NCBI RefSeq assembly: GCF_004331345.1
Contig: NZ_SJJZ01000006.1
Coordinates: forward strand, 1-64,000
DNA from: Kribbella soli
GTDB taxonomy: Bacteria; Actinomycetota; Actinomycetes; Propionibacteriales; Kribbellaceae
Reading direction: 5' to 3'
Length of the DNA stretch: 64,000 nucleotides
Below, piece after piece: positions 1-8,414 of the stretch; positions within the stretch are counted from its first letter, which is position 1, and each line of letters begins with the position of its first letter. The notes beneath the pieces are model-generated. The model did no database searches. It worked only from the letters and a program-made list of their open reading frames with translations, and was not told the origin of the DNA. The translations under genes were made by a program, and so were the position numbers.

Positions 1-1
1 A

Positions 2-262
2 ATCACCGGCGCACTGGACCTCGACACGCTCGGAGTCATCGACGCCACCGAGCTCGCACTGAACGACATCGGCAAAGTACAACTCAAAATCGCCGCACCC
101 CTGGCCGCCGACCCGTACTCCAGCAACGCCATCACCGGATCCTTCCTGCTCATCGACGCCCACGACGGGTGGACACTCGCAGCCGGAATGATCGACGAGG
201 AGCTGGACGATCAGCTTGAGAGCGCCGGCAGAAACCGAGAACTGTGCGGTGCCAAGGGCTAG
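2..262 (+). CDS. cysN: C-terminal end of CysN-type sulfate adenylyltransferase subunit 1 (partial)
   Basis: The frame is open from the left edge of the window to TAG at 260-262, giving the last 86 residues. They contain the pattern LNDIGKVQL, then PLAADPY, then TGSFLLIDAHDG and TLAAGM. This is the typical end of the EF-Tu-like GTPase subunit of ATP sulfurylase (CysN/NodQ family), which couples GTP hydrolysis to formation of adenosine 5'-phosphosulfate in sulfate assimilation. The protein ends about 20 residues after TLAAGM in an acidic tail, so no fused APS kinase domain follows. The GTPase motifs and cysD would lie to the left and cannot be seen. The identity is firm from the conserved tail; only subfamily detail is open. 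Confidence 0.75.
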   Translation: MTGALDLDTLGVIDATELALNDIGKVQLKIAAPLAADPYSSNAITGSFLLIDAHDGWTLAAGMIDEELDDQLESAGRNRELCGAKG

Positions 263-296
263 CGGCCAGGGCTGGATTCAGAGGGCCTGCTGAATG

Positions 297-941
297 TCAG
301 TCCTCAACGTGTCCTGACGAGGGTCCCGGTTGCCGGTCGGCGAGCAGCCGGGTCATCTCGTCCAGTTCCTCGTTGAAGGTGTCTCGCGGGGTCCGCGTAC
401 CGCAGGCCGTCATCAGACGGACGAAGTCAGCGGCTGCCTTCTGGATCCGGACAGCGAGACCGGACGCACGCGCCTGGCCACCGAAATCGTCGGTCGCGGC
501 GTAGACGCCGGTCGGTGACACGATCGCGTGCAGGTAGGAGAACATCGGCCGCAACGCATGTTCGAGCACCAGCGAGTGCCGGTCCGTCCCGCCCGACGCG
601 GCGATCAGGATCGGCATATCGGCCAGTGTCTCCGCGGGCAGTACGTCGAAGAACGACTTGAACAACCCGCTGTACGACGCGTTGAACGCCGGCGTCACGG
701 CAATGACGCCGTCCGCGGCCGCGACGGTTTCGAACGCGAACTCCAACTCCGGCACCGCGAAGCCGGTCAGCATCGCATCCATGATCGCCCGACCGAGTGG
801 TCGCAGCTCGACGAACGACGACGTGACCGGGAGCCCCGACCGACCCAGCTCCGCACGGACGGCGGCGTCGATCCGGTCAGCGAGCAGCCGGGTGGAGGAC
901 GGCTGCCGCAGACCACCGGTGACGACCACAATCTGCGTCAT
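297..941 (-). CDS. NADPH-dependent FMN reductase, partner of an LLM monooxygenase (CE1759-like)
   Basis: This 214-residue flavodoxin-fold protein starts MTQIVVVTGGLRQPSSTRLL, matching the SxxSxTxxL phosphate-binding loop of NADPH-dependent FMN reductases. A second conserved stretch, TPAFNASYSGLFKSFFDVLP, is typical of the family. It probably supplies reduced FMN. The ATG overlaps the stop of the upstream LLM oxidoreductase gene by 4 bp (938-941), so the two are translationally coupled and probably form a two-component monooxygenase. It is the last gene of the long minus-strand chaperone gene run. The substrate is unknown. Confidence 0.85.
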   Translation of the reverse strand: MTQIVVVTGGLRQPSSTRLLADRIDAAVRAELGRSGLPVTSSFVELRPLGRAIMDAMLTGFAVPELEFAFETVAAADGVIAVTPAFNASYSGLFKSFFDVLPAETLADMPILIAASGGTDRHSLVLEHALRPMFSYLHAIVSPTGVYAATDDFGGQARASGLAVRIQKAAADFVRLMTACGTRTPRDTFNEELDEMTRLLADRQPGPSSGHVED

Positions 942-2053
942 GAGTCTTGCCCCGCATCGTCCGAGCCGGCCGCCTGCTCCCGACGTACAGCTGCCACCAG
1001 GGATTCGTGCGTCGGCGCCTCGGGTACGTCGGCCGGACGGCCGGCTTCGAACTCCTTGCGCAACACCGGAACCACCTCTCCACCAAGCAGCTCGAGCTGC
1101 TCGAGCACCGTCTTGAGCGGCAGCCCGGCATGATCGACCAGGAAGAGCTGCCGCTGGTAGTCACCGACGTACTCACGGAAACCCAACGTCCTCTCGATCA
1201 CCTCCTCCGGAGACCCGACCGTCAACGGTGTCTGGGCCATGAACTCCTCCAGCGACGGCCCGTGCCCATACACCGGCGCGTTGTCGAAGTACGGCCGGAA
1301 CTCCGCCACCGCGTCCTGACTGCGCGGACGAATGAACACCTGCCCGCCGAGACCGACGATCGCCTGCGCCGCCGTGCCATGGCCGTAGTGCTCGAACCGG
1401 CTCCGGTAGACCGCGACCATCCGCTGCGTGTGGGACGCCGGCCAGAAGATGTGGTTCGCGAAGAACCCGTCACCGTAGTACGCAGCCAACTCGGCGATCT
1501 CCGGAGTACGGATCGAGGCGTGCCACACGAACGGTGGCACGTCGTCCAGCGGTCGCGGGGTCACAGTGAAACCCTGCAAGGGCGTCCTGAACCGGCCTTC
1601 CCAGTCGACCACCGGCTCGCGCCACAGGCGGCGTAGAAGCTCGTAGCGCTCCACGGTCAGCGGGACAGCCTCGCGGATGTCCTGCCCGAACCACGGGTAG
1701 ACCGGGCCGGTGTTGCCGCGGCCGAGCATCACGTCCACGCGCCCGTCTGACAGATGCTGCAGTACGTCGAAGTCCTCAGCGATCTTCACCGGATCGTTGG
1801 TCGTGATCAGCGTGGTGGATGTCGACAGGATCAATCGCTCGGTCTGCGCCGCGACGTACCCGAGCAGCGTGGTCGGCGACGACGGAACGAACGGAGGGTT
1901 GTGGTGCTCACCGGTCGCGAACACGTCCAGGCCGACTTCCTCGACCTTCTTCGCGATCGCCACGGTGGCTTTGATCCGCTCGGCCTCGGTCGGCGTCCGG
2001 CCGGTCGTCGGATCAGGCGTCACGTCGCCGACGGTGAAGATCCCGAATTGCAC
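938..2053 (-). CDS. LLM-class flavin-dependent oxidoreductase (CE1758-like)
   Basis: This 371-residue protein is a luciferase-like TIM-barrel monooxygenase. Family markers are GLDVFATGEHHNPPF near residue 40, the segment LSTSTTLITTNDPVKIAEDFD around residues 94-114, and DGRVDVMLGRGNTGP. The GTG start at 2053 has a clear AAGGAGG ribosome site about 6 nt upstream, which decides it. The 4-bp overlap with the FMN reductase gene indicates a two-component enzyme that uses reduced flavin and oxygen. Only 21 nt separate it from the DUF1345 gene, so it is probably transcribed with the upstream stress genes. The substrate is not predictable. Confidence 0.87.
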   Translation of the reverse strand: MQFGIFTVGDVTPDPTTGRTPTEAERIKATVAIAKKVEEVGLDVFATGEHHNPPFVPSSPTTLLGYVAAQTERLILSTSTTLITTNDPVKIAEDFDVLQHLSDGRVDVMLGRGNTGPVYPWFGQDIREAVPLTVERYELLRRLWREPVVDWEGRFRTPLQGFTVTPRPLDDVPPFVWHASIRTPEIAELAAYYGDGFFANHIFWPASHTQRMVAVYRSRFEHYGHGTAAQAIVGLGGQVFIRPRSQDAVAEFRPYFDNAPVYGHGPSLEEFMAQTPLTVGSPEEVIERTLGFREYVGDYQRQLFLVDHAGLPLKTVLEQLELLGGEVVPVLRKEFEAGRPADVPEAPTHESLVAAVRREQAAGSDDAGQDS

Positions 2054-2074
2054 AGCTGTCCTCCTTCGAGGAGT

Positions 2075-2710
2075 TCACCTGGTCACGATGCCGGCGACCA
2101 GGTTGATGGTCGCGGCGAGGATGACGGTTCCGAACGCGTACGAGAGCAGGCAATGCCGTAGTACGACCGAGCGGATGTCTGAGCTGGAGACGCTGGTGTC
2201 GGAGACCTGGTAGGTCATGCCGAGGTTGTAGCTGAAGTAGAAGAAGTCACGGTAGGCAGGCGATTCCTTGCTGTTGAAGTCGATGCCACCGGTGGGCTGG
2301 AGGTAGTAGAGGTGCGCATAGCGGGCGGCGTACATCATGTGCAGGACGGCCCAGTTCATGAAGACGCCGGCCAGGCCGATGGCGGCGGCGGAATCCTGGC
2401 TGTGCGAGTCACCGAGCACCAGGAGTAGAGCGATGCCGGTGAGGCCGCTGAGTGTCGCCGCCACCACGGCCAACTCCTCGACGGCGGGCCGGAAATCTTC
2501 GCGGCCGACGAAGTGCTGAGTGGCGGCCGGTGGCATCGGCCACAACACGAGTACGCCGGTGACGACGAACGCCGCAGCGAGCGCCGCGATGCCCGACAGC
2601 ACTCCCAACGGCACGTTCCAGACCAGCGCGACAACTGCTCCCACGACGCACCCGGCGGCCAGCGCTACGAACAGCCGCCAAGCCGCCGTCGTCGGCATGC
2701 CGCGCCTCAT
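2075..2710 (-). CDS. DUF1345 family membrane protein
   Basis: This 211-residue integral membrane protein has about five hydrophobic segments (roughly residues 10-29, 33-56, 80-100, 107-127 and 188-208). The polar stretch DFFYFSYNLGMTYQVSDTSV followed by RHCLLSYAFGTVILA is characteristic of DUF1345. The start at 2710 is supported by GGAGG about 6 nt upstream. No biochemical function is established for the family. It sits between the catalase-like gene (59-nt gap) and the LLM oxidoreductase (21-nt gap), in the tail of the chaperone operon, which suggests a role under stress but does not prove it. Confidence 0.8.
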   Translation of the reverse strand: MRRGMPTTAAWRLFVALAAGCVVGAVVALVWNVPLGVLSGIAALAAAFVVTGVLVLWPMPPAATQHFVGREDFRPAVEELAVVAATLSGLTGIALLLVLGDSHSQDSAAAIGLAGVFMNWAVLHMMYAARYAHLYYLQPTGGIDFNSKESPAYRDFFYFSYNLGMTYQVSDTSVSSSDIRSVVLRHCLLSYAFGTVILAATINLVAGIVTR

Positions 2711-2769
2711 CGATGCCTCCGCGCCGTCACGGGGTCAGTTGTTGACATCACGTTGCAACTGACCGTCAC

Positions 2770-3447
2770 TCATCTGCTGGCTCCCGTCTTCTTCGGTTGG
2801 GTGTCGCGCGGTCGGGCTTTCCCTGGGTAGACACGCTCCTCCGGCTCCTCGGTGAGGGCAGCCACCGCCGTGGCACATTCCCGGCGGTGTTCGTCGGTGC
2901 GGGCGAGTAGACACGACATCAGCAGCCGGATGTCAGGGTCGTCGCTGCCGTCACGCACGTCGCGAATCGCCGGACGGTGATCACGCTCGGCATGGGCGTT
3001 CGCGAGGAAGTCTGCGAGCAGGTTCTGCCGGTCGGTCGTGCCGGACTGACGCCACGGGTTGGGCAAGGCACCGGCACTCGCCGGCTCCTCAGGCTGCCGA
3101 CCGGCCATTGACACGAGCGCGCTCTCCAGGTCGGTTCCGCCCATCACGGCCGCGACCATCGGGTTCGTACGCAGCACCCGGTTGACGGTTTCCGCGGGTG
3201 CGCCTTCCAGCAGTCGCGCGATCATCGTGGCGAGCATCTCGACCATCGCGACCTGGTCCACGCCGAGGTGAACGAGCGTGTCGCGGTACCGGCCGGGCAC
3301 CGGCGCGGTCCACCCGCTCAGGTAGTGGGTAGCGACAGTGATCTCGTGATATTGATCGGCGAGAACGTGTTCCAGCCGGTCGGCGTACCGGAGATCCGGC
3401 CGGTCGGGCCGGCAAGCAAACTGCAGATCGCTTCGGTGGTTGAACAT
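2770..3447 (-). CDS. Manganese-catalase-like protein lacking two metal ligands
   Basis: The start is set at 3447, where AGGAG lies about 6 nt upstream and the protein begins MFNHRSDLQF, as manganese catalases do; the frame stays open further upstream only across the thioredoxin gene. The 225 residues follow the ferritin-like manganese catalase layout. Glu35 and the downstream TDEHRRE histidine are kept. The usual EExxHxE motif reads DQVAMVE (residues 64-70), so the expected second Glu is Gln65 and the His is Met68. Catalase activity is therefore doubtful. It follows the thioredoxin gene by 56 nt, inside the chaperone gene run. It may be a structural or spore/stress protein. Confidence 0.7.
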   Translation of the reverse strand: MFNHRSDLQFACRPDRPDLRYADRLEHVLADQYHEITVATHYLSGWTAPVPGRYRDTLVHLGVDQVAMVEMLATMIARLLEGAPAETVNRVLRTNPMVAAVMGGTDLESALVSMAGRQPEEPASAGALPNPWRQSGTTDRQNLLADFLANAHAERDHRPAIRDVRDGSDDPDIRLLMSCLLARTDEHRRECATAVAALTEEPEERVYPGKARPRDTQPKKTGASR

Positions 3448-3503
3448 GTGCTGCTCCTGCGGTTCGGTCGACCGGCCCGCCGGCCGGTGGGTCAGTGGAC
3501 GAA

Positions 3504-3938
3504 TCAGTTGCTCAGGGCATCCTCGAGCCAAGGACGCAGTACGGCGGCCGGCGCGGCACCGATCTGGGTGGCGACCGCTTCGCCGGACCGGAACACCATC
3601 AGGGTCGGGATGGAACGGATGTCGAACCGGCGCGACAGTTCCGGCGCCTCGTCGGCGTTGATCTTCACCAGCTTGATGTCGCCGGCCTTCTCGGTGGCGA
3701 GTTGTTCGAGCACCGGGCTGACCATCCGGCACGGACCGCACCATGGCGCCCAGACGTCGACCAGAACCGGGATCCGGGACTGCTCGACAACCTTCGCGAA
3801 GTCCTGATCGCCGGCGTTGACGACCCAGGGCAGCGGCTTGCCGCACTTGCCGCAGACCGGCTTCCCGTCGCCGGTCGCCTGCACCCGGTTCTTCTGGCCG
3901 CAGTGCGGACAACTGACGATTTCGGCTTCCGTCGTCAT
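3504..3938 (-). CDS. trxC: Thioredoxin with N-terminal zinc ribbon (thioredoxin-2 type)
   Basis: This is a 144-residue cytoplasmic thiol-disulfide oxidoreductase. Two CxxC pairs near the N-terminus (CPHC and CGKC, residues about 9-35) form a zinc ribbon as in E. coli thioredoxin 2. The thioredoxin fold follows with the active site WAPWCGPCR near residues 63-71 and the cis-proline segment SIPTLMVF. The ATG at 3938 has GGAAGGAGG just upstream, so the 35-codon longer frame to 4043 is rejected. It lies 64 nt after clpB and 56 nt before the catalase-like gene. The location suggests thiol repair coupled to disaggregation and refolding. Confidence 0.93.
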   Translation of the reverse strand: MTTEAEIVSCPHCGQKNRVQATGDGKPVCGKCGKPLPWVVNAGDQDFAKVVEQSRIPVLVDVWAPWCGPCRMVSPVLEQLATEKAGDIKLVKINADEAPELSRRFDIRSIPTLMVFRSGEAVATQIGAAPAAVLRPWLEDALSN

Positions 3939-4002
3939 GGCCCCTCCTTCCGACGAGATCTCGCCGGTCAGTTGCGTTCGGTGTAGTCCCTGTCGTTGTG
4001 GG

Positions 4003-6636
4003 TCACTCAGCCGCGGGTTGTGGCGGGTTCTGGACGTCGACAACGAGCTTCTGGCCGTCGAGCGAGACCATGACGACTGCTCCGTCGACGACGTCGCCGG
4101 TCAGCAGTGCTCGGCCGACGCGGGTCTCGACCTCGCGGGCGATGAAGCGGCGCAGCGGGCGCGCGCCGTACACCGGGTCGAAGCCTTGTTCTGCAATGAA
4201 ACGCAGCGCGTCGTGGGTGACGTCCAGGGTCATCTGCTGGTCGGCGAGCCGGGTGCGCAGGTCGCCGAGCATCAATTCGGCGACCTTCTCGATCTCGGGC
4301 AGCGTGAGCGGCGTGAACAACACGATGTCGTCGACGCGGTTCAGGAACTCCGGCCGGAAGTGGTGCCGTAGTTCGGCCATCACGGCGTCCCGTGCGTCCT
4401 CCTTGATCTGGCCGTCCGGTGTGACGCCGTCGAGCAGGTACGACGACCCGATGTTCGACGTCATGATGATCACGGTGTTCCGGAAGTCGACCGTCCGTCC
4501 TTGCGCGTCGGTCAACCGTCCGTCGTCGAGCACCTGGAGCAACGTGTTGAAGACATCCGGGTGCGCCTTCTCGATCTCGTCGAACAACACGACGGAGTAC
4601 GGCTTGCGGCGTACCGCTTCGGTCAGCTGACCGCCTTCGTCGTACCCGACGTACCCGGGCGGCGCACCGACCAGCCGACTGACCGTATGCCGTTCCTGGT
4701 ACTCGCTCATGTCGATCCGGACGATGTTGTCCTCGGAGTCGAACAACGCCGCCGCCAGGGCCTTGGCCAGCTCGGTCTTCCCGACGCCGGTCGGCCCGAG
4801 GAAGATGAACGACCCGATCGGCCGGCGCGGGTCCTTGATCCCGGACCGAGCCCGGATGATCGCGTCGGCCACGACGTTGACGGCCTCGTCCTGGCCGATC
4901 ACGCGTTCGTGCAGGATCTCGTCCAGCCGCAGCAGTTTCGCGCGTTCGCCCTCCTGCAACCGCGTGACCGGGATTCCGGTCCATCGGGACACGATCGAGG
5001 CGATCTCCTCGTCGGTGACCACCTCGCGCAGCAACCGCCGGCCGCCACCCTGTTTGGTGGCGAGCTGGTCCTCTTCGGCGAGCAGCCGTCGTTCGAGCTC
5101 GGGCAACTTGCCGTGCCGAAGTTCGGCAGCCTTGTTGAGGTCGTACTCGCGTTCGGCCTGGTCGGCGTCGTGGCGCAGTTGTTCGATCTGCCCGCGCAGG
5201 TCCTGCGTGCGGTGCACCACCTGGCGTTCGGACTCCCACTGCGCCCGCATCGCGTCCGACTCGGCGCGCAGGTCGGCGAGTTCCTTGCGCAGTTCCTCCA
5301 GCCGGGACTCGCTGGCCGCGTCCTCTTCCTTGGAGAGCGCGGCGTCCTCGATCTCCAGCCGAGTGACTTTGCGAGTCAGTTCGTCGAGCTCGGCCGGCAT
5401 CGAGTCGATCTCGGTCCGCAGCATCGCGCACGCCTCGTCGACCAGGTCGATCGCCTTGTCGGGAAGGAACCGGTCGGTGATGTAGCGATGGCTCAGTACG
5501 ACGGACGCGACCAGCGCACCGTCCTGGATCTTCACGCCGTGGAACACCTCGAGCCGTTCCCGCAGACCGCGCAGGATCGAGATCGCGTCCTCGACCGACG
5601 GCTCGTCGACCACGACTGGCTGGAACCGGCGTTCGAGCGCCGCGTCCGGCTCGATGTGCTTGCGGTACTCGTCGAGCGTGGTCGCGCCGATCATGTGCAG
5701 TTCGCCGCGCGCGAGCATCGGCTTCAGCATGTTGCCCGCGTCCATCGCGCCTTCGGTCGCGCCGGCGCCGACCACCGTGTGCAGCTCGTCGACGAACAAC
5801 AGGATGCGTCCCTCAGCGGCCGTGACCTCGTTGAGCACCGCCGTCAGCCGCTCCTCGAACTCACCGCGGTACTTCGCTCCCGCCACCAGCGCGGCGAGAT
5901 CGAGCGCGAACACCGCCCGGTCCTTCAGCCCTTCCGGTACGTCGCCGTTCGCGATCCGCTGCGCCAGTCCCTCGACGATCGCGGTCTTGCCGACGCCCGG
6001 CTCACCGATCAGGACCGGGTTGTTCTTGGTCTTCCTGGACAGGATCTGGATCGTCCGCCGGATCTCCTGATCACGCCCGATCACCGGATCGAGCCGCCCT
6101 GTTCTGGCGTCGGCGACGAGTTCGCGGCCATACTTCTCCAGCGCCTCGTACGCCGCCTCCGGCATCGCCGACGTGACGCGCTGGTTCCCACGGATCGCGG
6201 TCAGCGCCTGCAGGAACTTCTCCCGGGTCAGGCCCTGTTCGCGCGCCCGCCGTCCCGCTGCTGTCTCCGCGCCTTCGTCGAGCAGCGCCATCAGCAGGTG
6301 CTCGACGGAGACGTACTCGTCCTTCAGCCGCTTCGCCTCGCGCTCGGCGGTGTCGAACACCTTCGACAGCCGTTGCGTGACATACACCTGACCGGGTTCA
6401 GCACCGGGCCCCGTCACCTTGGGACGGCGACTGAGATCGGACTCCAGATCCGCGCGCAGCCGGTCCGGGTCGGTCCCGGACTGCGTGAGCAGCCGGGGAA
6501 TCAGTCCGTCGGGTTGATCCAGCAGCGCCAGCAACAGGTGCTCGCCGTCGACCTGCTGGTGCCCGAAACGTAGTGCCTTGGTCTGCGCGTCGTGCAAAGC
6601 TTCCTGCGACTTCTGCGTCAGGCGGTTCATATCCAT
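4003..6636 (-). CDS. clpB: ClpB disaggregase (Hsp100, AAA+)
   Basis: This 877-residue protein starts MDMNRLTQKSQEAL, the Clp N-domain. The first AAA+ module has Walker A GEPGVGKTA near residue 207 and Walker B ILLFVDELH. A coiled-coil middle domain spans roughly residues 400-530. The second AAA+ module has GPTGVGKTE and VVLFDEIEKAH. This is the full ClpB order, with the middle domain that separates ClpB from ClpA. It extracts polypeptides from aggregates together with DnaK. The start overlaps the MerR-like gene by 10 bp (6627-6636), so the gene is translated as part of the dnaK operon. The protein ends in a short proline-rich tail. Confidence 0.97.
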   Translation of the reverse strand: MDMNRLTQKSQEALHDAQTKALRFGHQQVDGEHLLLALLDQPDGLIPRLLTQSGTDPDRLRADLESDLSRRPKVTGPGAEPGQVYVTQRLSKVFDTAEREAKRLKDEYVSVEHLLMALLDEGAETAAGRRAREQGLTREKFLQALTAIRGNQRVTSAMPEAAYEALEKYGRELVADARTGRLDPVIGRDQEIRRTIQILSRKTKNNPVLIGEPGVGKTAIVEGLAQRIANGDVPEGLKDRAVFALDLAALVAGAKYRGEFEERLTAVLNEVTAAEGRILLFVDELHTVVGAGATEGAMDAGNMLKPMLARGELHMIGATTLDEYRKHIEPDAALERRFQPVVVDEPSVEDAISILRGLRERLEVFHGVKIQDGALVASVVLSHRYITDRFLPDKAIDLVDEACAMLRTEIDSMPAELDELTRKVTRLEIEDAALSKEEDAASESRLEELRKELADLRAESDAMRAQWESERQVVHRTQDLRGQIEQLRHDADQAEREYDLNKAAELRHGKLPELERRLLAEEDQLATKQGGGRRLLREVVTDEEIASIVSRWTGIPVTRLQEGERAKLLRLDEILHERVIGQDEAVNVVADAIIRARSGIKDPRRPIGSFIFLGPTGVGKTELAKALAAALFDSEDNIVRIDMSEYQERHTVSRLVGAPPGYVGYDEGGQLTEAVRRKPYSVVLFDEIEKAHPDVFNTLLQVLDDGRLTDAQGRTVDFRNTVIIMTSNIGSSYLLDGVTPDGQIKEDARDAVMAELRHHFRPEFLNRVDDIVLFTPLTLPEIEKVAELMLGDLRTRLADQQMTLDVTHDALRFIAEQGFDPVYGARPLRRFIAREVETRVGRALLTGDVVDGAVVMVSLDGQKLVVDVQNPPQPAAE

Positions 6637-6932
6637 GATCGGCCTCCGGACTGTTTGGCACGAAGTGCTTGTTCCTGGGCGGCGAGCCGGTCGAGCAGGT
6701 CGATCACCAGTCCGACCGCGGCGTAGTTGAGCGAGAACGCGGCCCGCAGCCGCTGGATGCGGGCCACGGCCGCGACATCGGCGTACGAGAACCAGAGCCG
6801 GCCGGACACGTCCCGTGCGGGTTCGAGCAGTCCGAGGGCGACGAACCGCGCGACCAGCTGCGGATGGACGCCGGTCAGCCGCGCGAACGCCTCCAGATCC
6901 AGCAGCAGCGGCCGGGCCAACGCGGTAGTCAT
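6627..6932 (-). CDS. MerR-like chaperone modulator (CbpM/HspR type)
   Basis: This 101-residue protein has one MerR-like helix-turn-helix: residues about 12-45 run EAFARLTGVHPQLVARFVAL, followed by GLLEPARD and the WFSYADVAAVARI recognition segment. A helical tail ends in LAAQEQALRAK. The ATG at 6932 overlaps the DnaJ stop by 4 bp, and the frame further upstream is only the shadow of dnaJ. The size and place after a zinc-finger-free DnaJ fit CbpM, which binds and tunes CbpA. HspR, the actinobacterial heat-shock repressor, sits in the same position, so either role is possible. No clear HAIR operator was found upstream of dnaK, which slightly favours CbpM. Confidence 0.75.
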   Translation of the reverse strand: MTTALARPLLLDLEAFARLTGVHPQLVARFVALGLLEPARDVSGRLWFSYADVAAVARIQRLRAAFSLNYAAVGLVIDLLDRLAAQEQALRAKQSGGRSWI

Positions 6933-7906
6933 CGCTGCCTCCTCGGGTCGAACGTCGTGACGGCGGCGAGCTGCTCGTACAGCTGCTGCTCCTCGTCGGA
7001 GAGCTTGTCGGGCATGACGATGCGAATCTCGGCGTACAGATCGCCGGGCGTCCGTTTCGACGGCAGGCCGCGGCCCTTCAAACGCAGGCGTTTCCCGCTC
7101 GACGTACCACCAGGAACGCGGAGCTTGACCTCGCCGCCCGGTGTCTCGAGCGCGACCCGCGCACCAAGCGCGGCCTCGGACGCGGACACCGGCAAGTCGA
7201 CATAGATATCGCGGCCTTCGGCTCGGTACCGCTTGTCCGGGAGCAGCTTGACGACCATGTACAGGTCGCCCGCCGGCGCGTCGCCGCTGCCTTGCCCGCC
7301 CTGCCCGGCCAGCCGGATCCGCTGCCCGTCGGTGACACCGGCCGGGATCGAGACCTCGACCGTACGCTCGCCGTCGGGTCCGGAGATCGTCAGCCGCCGC
7401 TGCCCACCGTTGTAAGCCTCGGGGACGGTGAGCTCGAGCTCGACCTCCTGGTCGGCGCCCGGGATCGGTCCCCACTGCCGCCGCCCGCGGCCCCCGAACA
7501 TGCCGCCGAGCAGGTCCTCCAGGTCCACGTCCCCGGCGCCGTCGCCCCAGCCCGCGGACCCGCTCCAGCCACCCCGATTGCCGGTCGCCGCCGAGCCGTC
7601 CTGGCCGGTCCACCACCCGCCGGGCGCACCGCGACCGCCTCCGGCGCGTTGCGCTCTGGCCCACGCCTCCGGGTCGACGTCGGGCGGGACCCTTCGGAAG
7701 TCGTCGCCGAACGCGTCGTACCGTTTCCGCTGGTCGGGATCCGACAGTACGTCGTACGCCTCAGAGATCTGCTTGAACTTCTCCTCGGCCCCCGGGTCCT
7801 TGTTGATGTCCGGGTGGTACTGCCGGGCCAGCTTGCGGTACACCCGTTGCAGCTCGTCCGCCGTCGCATCCCGACCCACTCCGAGCAGTTCGTAGAAGTC
7901 GGCCAT
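6929..7906 (-). CDS. DnaJ-type co-chaperone without zinc fingers (CbpA-like)
   Basis: The 325-residue protein begins with a J domain, YELLGVGRDATADELQ, with the HPD motif in QYHPDIN near residues 30-36. A glycine- and tryptophan-rich linker (about residues 85-135) follows, then two C-terminal substrate-binding domains (PGADQEVELEL, GGEVKLRVPGGTSSGKRLRL). The four CxxCxGxG repeats of classical DnaJ are missing, so this is the class B (CbpA) type. It stimulates DnaK ATPase and delivers clients. It starts 4 nt after grpE ends and overlaps the MerR-like gene by 4 bp. Confidence 0.93.
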   Translation of the reverse strand: MADFYELLGVGRDATADELQRVYRKLARQYHPDINKDPGAEEKFKQISEAYDVLSDPDQRKRYDAFGDDFRRVPPDVDPEAWARAQRAGGGRGAPGGWWTGQDGSAATGNRGGWSGSAGWGDGAGDVDLEDLLGGMFGGRGRRQWGPIPGADQEVELELTVPEAYNGGQRRLTISGPDGERTVEVSIPAGVTDGQRIRLAGQGGQGSGDAPAGDLYMVVKLLPDKRYRAEGRDIYVDLPVSASEAALGARVALETPGGEVKLRVPGGTSSGKRLRLKGRGLPSKRTPGDLYAEIRIVMPDKLSDEEQQLYEQLAAVTTFDPRRQR

Positions 7907-7910
7907 GGCA

Positions 7911-8414
7911 CTACTGCTTCGCGACGACGACCGAGGCCGGCCGGAGGAGCTCGTTCGCGGTCCCGTATCCGGGCCGGACCACGGCGATCACCGTGCCGGG
8001 CTCGGCGTTCGGGTCGGCGATCGTGCTGACGGCCTCGTCCACGGCCGGATCGAACGGCTCACCGGTCGGGTCGAACCTCGGATACCCGAGCCGGCCCAGC
8101 GCTGCGACGGCCTGCTCGTGGACCGCCTTGATCCCTTCGACGACCGCCTCCGCGCCGCTGTCGGCGTGTTGCAAGGCCAGCTCGAGGTTGTCCACGACCG
8201 GTAGCCAGGCGACCGCAGCCCGAGCACGCTCGGCGGACCGTTCCCGGTCCAGGTCGCGTTGATACCGCTTCCGCAGGTTGTCCAGGTCGGCCGCCGTACG
8301 ACGCAACTGATCGTCGAGACGAGCGATCTCCTCATCCTTGTCCGGCTTCTCGTCGACGACGGCTGCTGCTTCTTCGGCTGAGGCGGCGGCCGTGTCCGAC
8401 TGCTCGCCCGGCAT
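7911..8414 (-). CDS. grpE: GrpE nucleotide exchange factor
   Basis: This 167-residue protein has an acidic N-terminus, a coiled coil (about residues 27-65, with LDNLRKRYQRDLDRERS) and the compact C-terminal domain with PVVDNLELAL and the final GYGTANELLRPASVVVAK. It releases ADP from DnaK. Its ATG shares one base with the dnaK stop (TGATG at 8412-8416), which shows direct coupling. The C-terminal motif GYxxxxxLLRPAxVxV is intact, so the protein should be active. Confidence 0.95.
   Translation of the reverse strand: MPGEQSDTAAASAEEAAAVVDEKPDKDEEIARLDDQLRRTAADLDNLRKRYQRDLDRERSAERARAAVAWLPVVDNLELALQHADSGAEAVVEGIKAVHEQAVAALGRLGYPRFDPTGEPFDPAVDEAVSTIADPNAEPGTVIAVVRPGYGTANELLRPASVVVAKQ

Noticed and set aside
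4501..6573. Long open frame on the plus strand opposite clpB (690 codons)
   Set aside because: It mirrors the codon structure of clpB on the other strand, has no known motifs and is a usual shadow in GC-rich DNA.
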